Source: Rhodomicrobium sp. Az07
Lineage (GTDB): Bacteria; Pseudomonadota; Alphaproteobacteria; Rhizobiales; Rhodomicrobiaceae
DNA: 64,000 nt
Reading direction: 5' to 3'
NCBI RefSeq assembly: GCF_018619475.1
Contig: NZ_JAHFZG010000001.1
Coordinates: forward strand, 300,224-364,223
The notes under the pieces are model-generated. The model did not search any database. It was not told the origin of the DNA and saw nothing but the letters and a program-made list of their open reading frames with translations. Positions within the stretch are counted from its first letter, which is position 1. The number at the start of each line of letters is the position of its first letter. Position numbers and translations under genes: made by a program. Shown here in pieces: positions 34,970-44,293 of the stretch.

Positions 34970-36847
34970 TTACGACAGCGTCGGCGCGTGCTCCGCTTCC
35001 GGCGCGAGCACCTCGTCGGGCGACGAGCCGTCGAGCTTCGCGCCGGGCGCGATGTTCACGAGCGGCGGGAAGTCGTCGGGCGTGATCGTCTCCTTTGCGA
35101 GAAGCAGCGCCGTGCCCTCGTCGAGATCCTTGCGGCGCGCGTTAAGCGTTTTCTTCGCAGTCGCATAGGCGTCGTCCACGAGCTTTTTCACGGCGAGGTC
35201 GATCTCGCGGTTCGTCTGGTCCGAATAATCCTTCGGCTTCCCGATCAGGCCCTCGCCGAGAAACGCCTGACGCTGCGACTCGTAGACCCGCTGGCCGAGC
35301 CCCTCGATCATGCCGAAGCGCGTCACCATCTGGCGCGCGATGTCGGTGGCGCGGTCGATGTCGTCGGCGGCGCCGGTCGAAATCTCGCCGAAGACGATTT
35401 CCTCCGCCGCGCGGCCGCCCATGAGCACGCTCATGCGGTTCAGAAGTTCGCCGCGCTGGATCACGAAGCGGTCTTCGGTCGGCCGCTGCATGGTGTAGCC
35501 GAGCGCGCCGATGCCGCGCGGGATGATCGAGACCTTGTGGACCGGATCGACTCCCGGCAGCGCGGACGCGACGAGCGCATGGCCCATCTCGTGATGGGCG
35601 ACGACCTCCCGCTCCTTCTTCGACAGCACGCGCGAGCGCTTTTCGATGCCCGCCACGAGCCGCTCCACCGCGCGGGTGAAGTCGTCCATCGTGATGTGTT
35701 CTCCGCCGCGCCGCGTTGCGCCGAGCGCCGCCTCGTTCACGAGGTTCGCAAGGTCCGCGCCCGAAAAGCCGGGCGTGATGGCCGCGACCTGTTCAAGGTC
35801 GACGTCCTTACCGGCCTTTATGCGTTTGATATGCACGTTGAGGATTGCGACGCGCGCGTTCTTGTCGGGGCGGTCGAGCCCGATCTGCCGGTCGAAGCGC
35901 CCCGCGCGCGTCAACGCCGGGTCGAGGATTTCGGGCCTGTTCGTGGCGGCCAGCAGCACGATGCCTTCGCGCGGGTCGAAACCGTCGAGTTCGGCGAGAA
36001 GCTGGTTCAGCGTTTGCTCCTTCTCGTCGTTGCCGCCGCCCGCCATGCCCGCCGCGCGCGTGCGTCCGAGGCTGTCGAGTTCGTCGATGAAGATGATGCA
36101 GGGCTTCATCTTGCGCGCCTGCTCGAACAGGTCGCGTACGCGCGCGGCGCCGACGCCGACGAACATCTCCACGAATTCGGAACCGGAGATCGAGAAGAAC
36201 GGCACGCCCGCCTCGCCCGCGACCGCGCGCGCGAGCAGCGTCTTGCCGATGCCGGGAGGTCCGACGAGCAGGATGCCCTTCGGCACCCGCGCGCCGAGTC
36301 GGCCGTAATGATCCGGGTCTTTCAGGAAGTTGACGATTTCCTTGAGTTCGCCCTTCGCCTCGTCCGCGCCCGCCACGTCGTCGAAGCTCACGCCTGTGAC
36401 CTTCTCGACGTAGATTTTCGCGCGAGACTTGCCGACGCTCATCAGGCCGCCGACGCCCTGCTTGTCGGTCATACGGCGGATGAAGAAGGCCCAGATCGCG
36501 AAAAAGATAAAGATCGGCAGCACCCACGAAAGGATTTCGCGAAAGATGTTCTGCCCGGAGCTGCCGGAAAATTCGATGCCCTGCTTTTCGAGTTCTGTCG
36601 CAACCGCCGGGTCGACGCGGGTGGTCGAAAAGAATTTCTTGCCGTCCTGCGGCGTCTTGAACTCGCCGCGGATCTGGGACGGCCCGACCACGACGTTCGT
36701 CAACTGGTTCTCTTTCAGAAGCTGCTGGTAGCGGCTGTAGGGCACCGGCTCGATTTCGTTGTAATTCGCCCAATAGACCTGAAACAGGAGCAAAAGCCCG
36801 AGCGCAACCGCGAGGTAGGTGAGATTGAGTTTGTTCTTCTTGTCCAT
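34970..36847 (-). CDS. Divergent FtsH-type AAA+ zinc metalloprotease
   Basis: 625 aa from ATG 36847. Two membrane segments (about 8-26 and 107-124) flank a periplasmic domain. The AAA+ module has Walker A GPPGIGKT (196-203; usually GTGKT), pore motif FVGVG and Walker B IIFIDELDS. The second region of homology reads TRAGRFDR (usually RPGRFDR). The zinc site is HEMGH (419-423; usually HEAGH), so zinc ligands and catalytic Glu are kept. Membrane-anchored FtsH degrades unassembled membrane and regulatory proteins. These changes suggest a second, specialised copy rather than the housekeeping ftsH, which would be elsewhere. Confidence 0.9.
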   Translation of the reverse strand: MDKKNKLNLTYLAVALGLLLLFQVYWANYNEIEPVPYSRYQQLLKENQLTNVVVGPSQIRGEFKTPQDGKKFFSTTRVDPAVATELEKQGIEFSGSSGQNIFREILSWVLPIFIFFAIWAFFIRRMTDKQGVGGLMSVGKSRAKIYVEKVTGVSFDDVAGADEAKGELKEIVNFLKDPDHYGRLGARVPKGILLVGPPGIGKTLLARAVAGEAGVPFFSISGSEFVEMFVGVGAARVRDLFEQARKMKPCIIFIDELDSLGRTRAAGMAGGGNDEKEQTLNQLLAELDGFDPREGIVLLAATNRPEILDPALTRAGRFDRQIGLDRPDKNARVAILNVHIKRIKAGKDVDLEQVAAITPGFSGADLANLVNEAALGATRRGGEHITMDDFTRAVERLVAGIEKRSRVLSKKEREVVAHHEMGHALVASALPGVDPVHKVSIIPRGIGALGYTMQRPTEDRFVIQRGELLNRMSVLMGGRAAEEIVFGEISTGAADDIDRATDIARQMVTRFGMIEGLGQRVYESQRQAFLGEGLIGKPKDYSDQTNREIDLAVKKLVDDAYATAKKTLNARRKDLDEGTALLLAKETITPDDFPPLVNIAPGAKLDGSSPDEVLAPEAEHAPTLS

Positions 36848-37144
36848 CGTCCCGTCCCAAAATTGCGCCACGCCGAAAAAACCGGTTTGCGCGGCCCACG
36901 CCTCGGCCTGTACTCCCGGCAATAAACCACCCCGATATGAAGGGATTCCTCAACGGAAGGGCCGAACCGCTGCCCCGTTATGCTAAAAGGTCAAGTAAGT
37001 ACTGGAACCCGTTCCGTGAAGGCGGAATGCGAAAATCGCGGTACGAGAAGCGCGGCAACTTCACGCCAGGATGCGATGCTGCGCCCGCTCGCATATCGCA
37101 ACGCCTACAGACTTTACAGCGTTAGGTGACGGGGCAGAATGCCG

Positions 37145-39019
37145 TCAGGACGCCAGCGCCTGCCCGTCGGGATGCCCCTCAAGCTGGAGCCCGGCGAGCC
37201 GCGCATAGACGCCGCCCGCCGCCAGAAGCTGCGAGTGCGTGCCTTCCTCGACGAGTTCGCCGCCGTCGATGACAAGGATGCGGTCGGCGTTGATCACCGT
37301 CGCCAGCCGGTGCGCGATGACGAGCGTCGTCCGCCCCCGCATGACGCGTTCGAGCGCCGTCTGCACGAGCTTTTCGCTTTCCTGATCGAGCGCGCTCGTG
37401 GCTTCGTCGAGAAGCAGGATCGGCGAATTCTTGAGGATGGCGCGCGCGATCGCGATGCGCTGGCGCTGGCCGCCCGACAGCATGACGCCGCGTTCGCCCA
37501 GCAGCGTATCGTAACCCTGCGGCAGTTGCTCGATGAAGGTGTTTGCCAGCGCCGCTTTCGCCGCCAAGCGAACGTCCTCGTCGGAGGCATTCGGCGAGCC
37601 GTAGCGGATGTTGTCGATAACAGACTCGGCGAAGATGATCGTATCTTGCGACACGAGCGAGATGCGCTTCCTGAGCCCGTCGAGATCGGCCCGCTCGACC
37701 GGCACGCGGTCGACGAGGACGCGCCCATGCTGCGCGTCGTAGAAGCGCAGGATCAGATTGAAGATCGTGCTCTTGCCCGACCCCGACGGCCCGACGATTG
37801 CCACGCGCTCGCCCGGCCGCGCGATGAAGGAAACATTGTGGAGCGCGGGATGGTCCGGCCGCAGCGGATAGGTGAAGGAGACGGCCTCGAACGTGACCTC
37901 GCCCCTCGCATGATCGGGAAAGGCGCGCGGGTCGGCGGGAGAGCGGATCTCTGCGGGAATTGCCATCAGTTCGGAAAGCCGCTCCGCCGCGCCGGCCGCC
38001 TGCTGCATCTCGCCGAATATCTCGGAAAACTCGCTGAGACAGGCGGCGGCTATCACTGCGTAAAGCACGAACTGCGCGAGGATACCGCCCGTGATCACCC
38101 CTTCCATGACGTCGTGCGCGCCATACCAGAGCACACCGACGATGGCGCCGAAGATGAGGAAGATCGCAGATGCAGTCATCATCGCGCGGCGCTTCGTGCG
38201 CGACACTGCCGCTTCGAAGGAGCGGCTGACGGCGGCGGCGTAGCGGTTGGCGACAAGCGTCTCGGAGGTGAATGCCTGCATGGTCCGAACCGCGGCGAGG
38301 TTCTCGCTCGCGAAAGACGAGGACGCGGCGACTTCATCCTGCGCAATGCGGCTGTAACGGCGCACCGTGCGGCCATAAAGCACCAGCGGCACGACGATCA
38401 CCGGTATCACGACGAGCACGAGAAGGCTCAACTTCAGGCTTGTGAACACCATCAGCACCAGCGCGCCGATGAACATGACGGCATTGCGCAGCACCTGGCT
38501 GACGGATGTCGACACGGCGGCCTTGATCTGCGTCGTATCGGCGTTGAGGCGCGACATGATCTCGCCGGAATGCGTCTTCTCGTAGAAAGCGGCACTGAGC
38601 CGCGTCAGGTGGCGGAACACATCGGCCCGCACATCCGCGATGACTCGCTCGCCGAGCCAGGATACGCAGTAGAATCGTATCGCGCTCGATACGCCGAGCA
38701 GAGCGCCGACGGCGAACAGACTCGCGAAATAAATGTTGATCAGGCTCTGCTTTTCTGGTGAGAAGCCTCGGTCGATCATTTCCCTCACGGCAAACGGCAG
38801 CATCAGCGTTGCGGCGGAGGAGACGATCAGCGCGATGAGCGCGGCGATCGCGACGGCTTTATATTTCAGGACGTAGGGGCGCAGCAATTGAAGCGGTTTC
38901 AGGCTGGCACGGGTGCGCGCCTCGCGTGCGGCGATTTCTCCAGGCTTGCGGTTCTCGCTGGCGGGAGCGGGGAGGTTCGAGCGGCGGTCTGCGATGGTAT
39001 GTAGGGTCACTTTGCACAC
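37145..39019 (-). CDS. ABC exporter, fused membrane and ATPase domains (MsbA/ABCB type)
   Basis: 624 aa. Six membrane segments occupy about residues 50-330 (ALIALIVSSAATLMLPFAVREMID onward). The ATPase domain has GPSGSGKST, LSGGQRQRIAIARA and LLLDEATSALD. Half-transporters of this type dimerise and flip lipids, lipid-linked sugars or drugs. The substrate is not identifiable. The start at 39019 is GTG, with AGAAGAG upstream. It is followed on the far side by a 297-bp gap (36848-37144) toward the FtsH-type gene in which I see no further feature. Confidence 0.92.
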   Translation of the reverse strand: MCKVTLHTIADRRSNLPAPASENRKPGEIAAREARTRASLKPLQLLRPYVLKYKAVAIAALIALIVSSAATLMLPFAVREMIDRGFSPEKQSLINIYFASLFAVGALLGVSSAIRFYCVSWLGERVIADVRADVFRHLTRLSAAFYEKTHSGEIMSRLNADTTQIKAAVSTSVSQVLRNAVMFIGALVLMVFTSLKLSLLVLVVIPVIVVPLVLYGRTVRRYSRIAQDEVAASSSFASENLAAVRTMQAFTSETLVANRYAAAVSRSFEAAVSRTKRRAMMTASAIFLIFGAIVGVLWYGAHDVMEGVITGGILAQFVLYAVIAAACLSEFSEIFGEMQQAAGAAERLSELMAIPAEIRSPADPRAFPDHARGEVTFEAVSFTYPLRPDHPALHNVSFIARPGERVAIVGPSGSGKSTIFNLILRFYDAQHGRVLVDRVPVERADLDGLRKRISLVSQDTIIFAESVIDNIRYGSPNASDEDVRLAAKAALANTFIEQLPQGYDTLLGERGVMLSGGQRQRIAIARAILKNSPILLLDEATSALDQESEKLVQTALERVMRGRTTLVIAHRLATVINADRILVIDGGELVEEGTHSQLLAAGGVYARLAGLQLEGHPDGQALAS

Positions 39020-39168
39020 TCTTCTGCGTAGCGCGCGCCTGAGTCACCGAATTTTCTCAATGAAACCAGCACAATGACGCTTGAACTTGTCACGATCTCA
39101 CTTCGTCCTGTATAGCAACCCCAAACGCACAAATACAAGGCGCACATCGAAGCGCAAGAGGAAAGACC

Positions 39169-39390
39169 ATGAAAAAGGATATTCACCCCGACTACCACAA
39201 GATAACGGTCGTCATGACGAACGGCGAGTCGTTCGAAACTTATTCCACCTACGGCCAGGAAGGCGGGAAGCTCAACCTCGACATCGACCCCTCTTCTCAC
39301 CCCGCGTGGACGGGCGGCAACCAGCAGCTTCTGGATCGCGGCGGCCGCGTGTCGAAGTTCAAGAAGAAGTTCGAAGGCTTCCTGAAATAG
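39169..39390 (+). CDS. rpmE: 50S ribosomal protein L31
   Basis: 73 aa: begins [20 protein letters not shown] and contains [13 protein letters not shown] and KFKKKFEGF. It lacks the CxxC zinc-binding pairs, so it is the zinc-independent (C-minus) L31 form. It is part of the 50S central protuberance and bridges to the 30S head. A strong AGAGGAAAG site precedes the ATG. It diverges from the ABC exporter gene. Confidence 0.97.
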   Translation: MKKDIHPDYHKITVVMTNGESFETYSTYGQEGGKLNLDIDPSSHPAWTGGNQQLLDRGGRVSKFKKKFEGFLK

Positions 39391-39542
39391 GCCATTAGGC
39401 CGGTCGGTTGGTGACGCGGCGGAGCTTTCGCCGCCCGTCTCATAAATCGCAAAAAGCGAAAACTAGCGCTTGAGATGCGCGGCAACGCTTGTTATGTAGG
39501 GGGTCATCGGCGGCGCGCTGAAGCGCTTCGCCAATCCCATGC

Positions 39543-39619
39543 GGGGGTGTAGCTCAGTCGGTTAGAGTGCCGGCCTGTCACGCCGGAGGTCGCGGGTTCG
39601 AGCCCCGTCACTCCCGCCA
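39543..39619 (+). tRNA. tRNA-Asp (anticodon GTC)
   Basis: The 77-nt cloverleaf folds by eye. Acceptor GGGGGTG pairs with CACTCCC, with one G-U pair. The D stem is GCTC/GAGT, the anticodon stem CCGGC/GCCGG around loop CTGTCAC (anticodon 39577-39579), and the T stem GCGGG/CCCGT around TTCGAGC. Discriminator G and the encoded CCA end at 39619, as expected for Asp. No integrase or attachment-site repeat is seen next to it. Confidence 0.96.
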
Positions 39620-39637
39620 CTTCTTCCAAAAGTCAGA

Positions 39638-39895
39638 TCAGAGAACCTCAAGGTCGTCCTCTGTCGGCCTTTCCTTGATCCGCTTCCATTGCCCGCGCCC
39701 ACACCATTCGAAACAAGCGGCGTGCCCCTTATACTGCTTGCATTGCGGACAATCGGCCTGAAGCGCTTTGCGAACGTCGGACTCCCATTCCGAGCCCATA
39801 TGTCCCCATCCCTCAATCAGCTTGTATATCTGATTGAGCGACATCACCCGATTGAGCGGCATTACATCGCAAAGGCGATGAAACATGTCCGGCAT
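39638..39895 (-). CDS. Small Cys-rich hypothetical protein
   Basis: 85 aa from ATG 39895, preceded by GGAG at good spacing. The N-terminal half is helical (MFHRLCDVMPLNRVMSL). The C-terminal half has four Cys (CPQC, C, C within ADCPQCKQYKGHAACFEWC), resembling a small zinc-binding knuckle. I recognise no family. It lies just downstream of tRNA-Asp in opposite orientation and next to yjdM. Confidence 0.55.
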   Translation of the reverse strand: MPDMFHRLCDVMPLNRVMSLNQIYKLIEGWGHMGSEWESDVRKALQADCPQCKQYKGHAACFEWCGRGQWKRIKERPTEDDLEVL

Positions 39896-39994
39896 GGTCG
39901 GCTCCGCCGTTGCATAAACAGGCAAAGCCGATTCTTCTTTTCCGTGGCTTGCGTGCCCACGCCCAAACGTCCCACGCGAAGAGACCGCCCCCGG

Positions 39995-40348
39995 TCAAGC
40001 CTTGCGCACGAACTCCGATTTCAAATTCAGCGCGCCGATGCCTTCGATCTTGCACGCGATGTTGTGGCCGTCGGTCGCTTCGGGAACGAGGCGAATGCTC
40101 TTCACTTTCGTGCCGACCTTGATCGCACTTGAGGCGCCCTTCACCTTCAGTTCCTTGATCACTGTCACGGCGTCGCCATCCGCGAGCACGGTTCCGTTCG
40201 AATCGCGCACGCTCGCGGTCTCGTCGGGCTGCGCGGAATCGGCCGCAGCATCGCCGCTCCACTCATGGAAACAGTCCGGGCAGACCCAGAGATTTCCGTC
40301 GAAATAGACGTTTTCCGACTGGCACTTCGGGCAATGAGTGGTGGTCAT
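39995..40348 (-). CDS. yjdM: Zinc-ribbon protein YjdM (PhnA-like)
   Basis: 117 aa. An N-terminal zinc ribbon (CPKC and CPDC with FHEW) is followed by the YjdM/PhnA C-terminal domain: RDSNGTVLADGDAVTVIKELKVKG, IKVGTKVKSIRL and the end GALNLKSEFVRKA. The family was once linked to phosphonoacetate use but most members have no proven role. ATG 40348 has AGGA upstream. Confidence 0.93.
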   Translation of the reverse strand: MTTTHCPKCQSENVYFDGNLWVCPDCFHEWSGDAAADSAQPDETASVRDSNGTVLADGDAVTVIKELKVKGASSAIKVGTKVKSIRLVPEATDGHNIACKIEGIGALNLKSEFVRKA

Positions 40349-40652
40349 GGATGGATGTCCTGATCTGCGGGCATTCGAGCGCCGCCCTTTCGCGGAACGG
40401 GTTCAAGTTCCGCCTTGCAACAAAAAAACAGATGACGCGCCGCTACGGTGCCTCGCCTATGCTTTCACCGGCAAGCAGCATGAGCGCGAACGACGCTTCC
40501 ATGCAGCGAATGGCACATTTTATTCACACCGCTTTGACGCGGTCATCAAATGGTTTCTGCTTTGCCGGGCGATTGGGCGTACCGTTGTCAATTATGGCGA
40601 ACCACTTTCGCACTGACCTAGCCTGTATTCAGCGATCTGATTGGGCGCCAAT

Positions 40653-40698
40653 GGATAAAAACAAAGGCGATTTTGTCGGCAGTCTCGACAAAATCGCC
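40653..40698 (-). terminator. Intrinsic terminator for the gene at 40742-41230
   Basis: GGCGATTTTGTCG (40666-40678) and CGACAAAATCGCC (40686-40698) form a perfect 13-bp stem with a 7-nt loop. On the minus strand the stem is followed by TTTGTTTTTATCC, a T-tract. It lies 44 bp past the stop of the minus-strand gene that ends at 40742. The rest of the 40349-40741 gap holds nothing I recognise; short open frames there look non-coding. Confidence 0.75.
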
Positions 40699-40741
40699 TT
40701 GATGAGGAAACTCTGATTTGATCGTGCGTCGTCCGCCGCGA

Positions 40742-41230
40742 CTACTTCTTCTCAGGCTGCTGCGCGGCTGATTCCTCTTCTTTTGGCGCGTCCTTCACCT
40801 GTACGTCGCCCTTGGCGTCGATCGTAACAAGCGCGCCGATATCGGCATTGGAGTTGCTGTCGTAGCTGGTCACGCGCCATGTGACTTCGTTCTCGGTGCC
40901 GTCTTCCTCCACCGCGAGGAAAGCGTTCGGCAACTTCTTGTCCTCGATCTGCTTCACGGGGACGGTTTTATGCACTTTCGATGTGTTACCGTCCGCGCTG
41001 ACGGACATGAGTTGCAGCACGAGATGTGCCTGCGTCGTTTCGCCTGCCGGGACTGTAAGAACGGTGGCGCGGAACACGCCGGATAGGTCGGCGTCGGACC
41101 ACGTGCCGGCCGTTGCAACCTCGGTTACTTCCGGCGGGATCGAAAGCGTAAGCTTTTCCGCGTCTTGTGCGCGGGCGGACGAAAATGCTAGACAGGCCAC
41201 AATAATTGTAGCGGCGATTCTGGCGTGCAT
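40742..41230 (-). CDS. Secreted hypothetical protein
   Basis: 162 aa from ATG 41230, fixed by an excellent AAGGAGAG site. A signal peptide (MHARIAATIIVACLAFSSAR) is followed by a beta-rich domain of about 110 residues with no recognised family and an acidic, Glu/Lys-rich tail (KEEESAAQQPEKK). It is probably periplasmic. It ends with its own intrinsic terminator at 40653-40698, so it is likely monocistronic. Confidence 0.75.
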   Translation of the reverse strand: MHARIAATIIVACLAFSSARAQDAEKLTLSIPPEVTEVATAGTWSDADLSGVFRATVLTVPAGETTQAHLVLQLMSVSADGNTSKVHKTVPVKQIEDKKLPNAFLAVEEDGTENEVTWRVTSYDSNSNADIGALVTIDAKGDVQVKDAPKEEESAAQQPEKK

Positions 41231-41415
41231 TGAACTCTCCTTAGGAACAGCCAGCCGACCCGACCGGAACCGCGGCGCTTTAACGTTTCTGATATGCGTC
41301 GGGTGTGACAATTGCGTGTCGGCGTGCCCAAGACCATCCTGATGACAGTTACATCATGTGACATCGAAATCAAGAACCGCGACAGCGGGTTAACACAACT
41401 TGCCGGGGGATTATA

Positions 41416-42126
41416 GTGGCTGGACCTAATGCACTCTCTCAGTTTCAGGCGATCTTTTCGCCTATCCATAAGGATGGTTACAAGTTCGTGGGGATCGCGG
41501 CGGCGGTAACGCTTCTTGCGTTCTTCATCTGGGATACTCTCGGCTTCATCTGCCTTCTGGCGACGCTTGCGCTCGTCTTCTTCTTCCGGGATCCGAAGCG
41601 CGTCGTTCCCGACCGCGAGGGCCTCGTGGTCGCTCCGTCCGACGGGACCGTGATCAGCGTCAACCCGATGCTGCCGCCCGCCGAACTCAACCTCGGCACG
41701 GAGCCCATGACGCGCGTCTCGGTGTTCCTCTCGCTGCTCGATGTGCATGTGGCGCGAGCGCCTGTCGCGGGCCGCATCCTGACCGATGTGCATACGGACG
41801 GCGTCTACAAGAACGCCGCCGCGCCGGAAGCTCCCTCCGAGAACGAGCGCCAATCCTTCACCATCGAGACAAAGACCGGTGTCAAGATCGGCGTCGTGCT
41901 CGTATCGGGCTACGTTGCGCGCCGCATCGTGACGAACGTCAAGGTAGGCGACGCGGTCACGGCCGGCGAGCGGATCGGTATCATCCGGTTCGGCAGCCGA
42001 ACCGACCTGTACCTTCCGGCGGGGACGGTCTTCGTTTCGGAAGGACAGCGCATGATCGCGGGTGAAACCGTGGTGGCGGAACTCGGCGTGACAGAGCCGA
42101 CGCCCCGCCGCTTCACACGCGTTTAG
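41416..42126 (+). CDS. psd: Phosphatidylserine decarboxylase proenzyme
   Basis: 236 aa, the short alphaproteobacterial type. Two N-terminal hydrophobic segments are followed by FFFRDPKRVVP, VAPSDGTV, FLSLLDVHVARAPVAG and the self-cleavage site RFGSRTD (Gly-Ser at 193-194), where the Ser becomes the pyruvoyl group. It makes phosphatidylethanolamine at the inner membrane. It starts with GTG 41416 after GGGGATT. It is followed by pssA, the preceding step of the pathway. Confidence 0.96.
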   Translation: MAGPNALSQFQAIFSPIHKDGYKFVGIAAAVTLLAFFIWDTLGFICLLATLALVFFFRDPKRVVPDREGLVVAPSDGTVISVNPMLPPAELNLGTEPMTRVSVFLSLLDVHVARAPVAGRILTDVHTDGVYKNAAAPEAPSENERQSFTIETKTGVKIGVVLVSGYVARRIVTNVKVGDAVTAGERIGIIRFGSRTDLYLPAGTVFVSEGQRMIAGETVVAELGVTEPTPRRFTRV

Positions 42127-42324
42127 CACCGCGCGTGTTTCCGGCGGCCGGTCGAAGAATGACTGGCGCGCACAACGCCGCATCCCGTGCGCCGTATTAT
42201 GAGTTGCGTTTTGCCGCCAAAAAAGCTCCCATGAAGGAATTATGACATGGGAGACGAAAGCGGTGCAGAAAGGTTGCGGCTTGCGCGCGCAGGGCCACGC
42301 GGTGTTTGAAACGCGGGGCAGATC

Positions 42325-42981
42325 ATGAAGCACCAGCACGGGCGGCCTTTCGCGGTGATCGGCAGGAACGAGGCTCCTCTCGCAAGACCTTCTCTGAAGC
42401 GAAGGCTTGCCCTGCTCGTGCCGAACGCTTTCACGCTCGCGGCCGTCGTGTGCGGGCTGGCGGCGATCCGGCTTTCGCATGACGGAAATTATGCGCTGGC
42501 GATGGCCGCGATCCTCGGAGCGGTCGTGCTCGACGTGGCGGACGGCTATGCCGCGCGGCGTCTCAAGGCCGAATCCGCCATGGGGGCGGAACTCGATTCG
42601 CTCGCCGACTTTCTGAACTTCGGCGTCGCCCCCGCGATGCTGCTCTACGACCGACATCTTCATGAATTCGGCCTTGCGGGCTGGGCGATTGCGGCGGCCT
42701 ATGTGCTCGCGACGGGCTTGAGGCTCGCGCGGTTCAACATCCAGGCGCGGGCGCAGAAGGCGTTTCTGACGGATGGCCACACGAACAAGCCGAAGTGGTT
42801 TTGCGGTCTGCCATCGACGGCGGCGGCGCTGACGATGATCGCGCTCGATACGACCGCCGTGGCGATTTTTCCTGCGGAGGCGAGTTCCGTCATGGCGGTT
42901 GCCATGCTGACGGCGGCGGCGCTCATGATCAGCACTCTGCCTGTGCCGTCGCTGGCTGCGATCTTCGGACAGCGGCGATAG
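42325..42981 (+). CDS. pssA: CDP-diacylglycerol-serine O-phosphatidyltransferase
   Basis: 218 aa integral membrane protein. The CDP-alcohol phosphatidyltransferase motif is complete: D70, D73, G74, A77, R78, G87, D91 and D95 (in VVLDVADGYAARRL and GAELDSLADF). It makes phosphatidylserine, the substrate of Psd encoded 198 bp upstream. The two form a phosphatidylethanolamine synthesis unit, probably co-transcribed. Confidence 0.95.
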   Translation: MKHQHGRPFAVIGRNEAPLARPSLKRRLALLVPNAFTLAAVVCGLAAIRLSHDGNYALAMAAILGAVVLDVADGYAARRLKAESAMGAELDSLADFLNFGVAPAMLLYDRHLHEFGLAGWAIAAAYVLATGLRLARFNIQARAQKAFLTDGHTNKPKWFCGLPSTAAALTMIALDTTAVAIFPAEASSVMAVAMLTAAALMISTLPVPSLAAIFGQRR

Positions 42982-43045
42982 CGCGGATTTGTTGAGAAAG
43001 GGGCGCTGCGGCTCACCGCGACGCCCCTCGAAAGCTGCTGGCGGA

Positions 43046-43339
43046 TCAATACTGAACCGGGTAGTTCGCCTGCGTGTTCACCCGTTCCCAGAGCGTCGTA
43101 TTGTTGTAGTAGGGGCCGGGATAATTATACAGGCCGGTATTGTACCACGCGAAGGGCCGCTGATACTGCCAGCGCGGAGCCGATGCGCCGAAAAAGCGCT
43201 CGATAAGAGTAGGCTCTTGCGGCGCTACATAGAGTTGGTAGGACCGGGGCTGCTGCCCGCGCCGGGGTGCCGCGTCGCTCTGAACAGTTGTTCCGACGAC
43301 AGCAGCGGCCAAAAGGGCAGTAAAAAGAAGTCGCGACAT
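43046..43339 (-). CDS. Small secreted Tyr/Pro-rich protein
   Basis: 97 aa from ATG 43339, chosen because GGGAG lies 6 nt upstream; the ATG at 43342 is too close to it. A signal peptide (MSRLLFTALLAAAVVG) is followed by a mature part rich in Tyr, Asn, Pro and Gln (for example WYNTGLYNYPGPYYNN). No family is recognised. It is probably periplasmic or outer-membrane associated. Confidence 0.65.
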   Translation of the reverse strand: MSRLLFTALLAAAVVGTTVQSDAAPRRGQQPRSYQLYVAPQEPTLIERFFGASAPRWQYQRPFAWYNTGLYNYPGPYYNNTTLWERVNTQANYPVQY

Positions 43340-43476
43340 CATGATCTCCCGCTTAACGCTTGCCTTCATGAAAGCCTAAGCGGGAGCGAAGTTCCGACGC
43401 TACCGCCCTTACTTTTCAGTATAGGCGCGAGAGGGCATCTTACCAGTGAGGTTTTGCCACTAAGTAAAAAATAGCG

Positions 43477-43713
43477 TCACGCGTAGGATTCGAGGCCCAT
43501 GGCCGGGCCGAAATCGTCGCCGCGAAAGCGCTGACGCAGAATTTCGAGCTGGCCGCGCTGAGTCGAATGAAGAAGCATCACCTGACGCTTGATCAATCCG
43601 TAGTTCATCAGCTTTTCGGCGTGGTCCGCCGGAATGTCGGTGACGAGACAGGGGCGTTTGATGATCTTTTCGAGCGAAGACCGTTCGCTGCGGGACATCC
43701 GAATGGCTGGCAT
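43477..43713 (-). CDS. Small hypothetical protein
   Basis: 78 aa starting MPAIRMSRSERSSLEKIIKR. It is helical and basic with no signal peptide. GGGG lies a suitable distance upstream of ATG 43713. It looks coding because composition and length fit a compact protein, but I recognise no domain. It diverges from the DUF971 gene. Confidence 0.5.
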   Translation of the reverse strand: MPAIRMSRSERSSLEKIIKRPCLVTDIPADHAEKLMNYGLIKRQVMLLHSTQRGQLEILRQRFRGDDFGPAMGLESYA

Positions 43714-43863
43714 TGCACACTACCCCAAAACGCAGAGACCGAACCTTATGGTTGTCGGACCGTAGGTTCCTTGTGGACAAATCTATTAAACCTGAATGCG
43801 GCAAAAAAGGGTAACTCTGACAGTTCAAAGTGTATGGATCGCAAAATAAAGGAGCGAAAGGCG

Positions 43864-44241
43864 ATGTCGCAAGCCATTGGCGAAGGACCGGTGCCGTCCG
43901 AATTGAGGCTCAGTGCGGACAAGACCACGCTCCGCGTTTCTTTCGAGGATGGACTGGAGGCGGAATTTCCGGCCGAACTTCTGCGGGTCGAAAGCCCGAG
44001 CGCCGAGGTGCAGGGCCATTCGCCGGCCGAGCGAAAACTCGTCCCCGGCAAGCGCCTTGTCACGATCCTTTCCATTGAGCCGGTCGGAAACTACGCGGTT
44101 CGGCTCGTGTTCAGCGACGGTCATCACACGGGCATCTATTCCTGGGTGTATCTTGACGAGCTTGCGCGCAACAAAGACGAGGTATGGCGTGCATATCTCG
44201 ACCGCCTGCAAGCGGCGGGCCTCAGTCGCGACCTTGCCTAA
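43864..44241 (+). CDS. DUF971 (GBBH-like N-terminal domain) protein
   Basis: 125 aa from ATG 43864, preceded by AAAGGAGCGAAAGG. It contains PSELRLSADKTTLRVSFEDGLEAEFPAELLRV, ILSIEPVGNYAVRLVFSDGHHTGIYSWVYL and DEVWRAYLDRL, which define DUF971, related to the N-terminal domain of gamma-butyrobetaine hydroxylases. These proteins are linked to iron-sulfur or iron handling by gene context elsewhere; there is no such partner here. It ends 52 bp before phoR. Confidence 0.9.
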   Translation: MSQAIGEGPVPSELRLSADKTTLRVSFEDGLEAEFPAELLRVESPSAEVQGHSPAERKLVPGKRLVTILSIEPVGNYAVRLVFSDGHHTGIYSWVYLDELARNKDEVWRAYLDRLQAAGLSRDLA

Positions 44242-44293
44242 AACTTAAGGGGAGCGTCGAAAAACTGTCGTAGATGTTGGCTATCCTGATGCC

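Noticed and set aside
34919..36925. 668-codon plus-strand frame opposite the FtsH-type gene
   Set aside because: It is the antisense shadow of a clear AAA+ protease. The composition is Arg/Ala/His-biased and no motif is present.
39543..39925. tRNA-Asp as an island attachment site
   Set aside because: No integrase gene and no repeated tRNA 3' end were found nearby, and the adjacent genes look native.
40349..40716. Two overlapping plus-strand frames of about 92 and 121 codons between yjdM and the next gene
   Set aside because: They have no ribosome site or motif, and the second covers a terminator hairpin.
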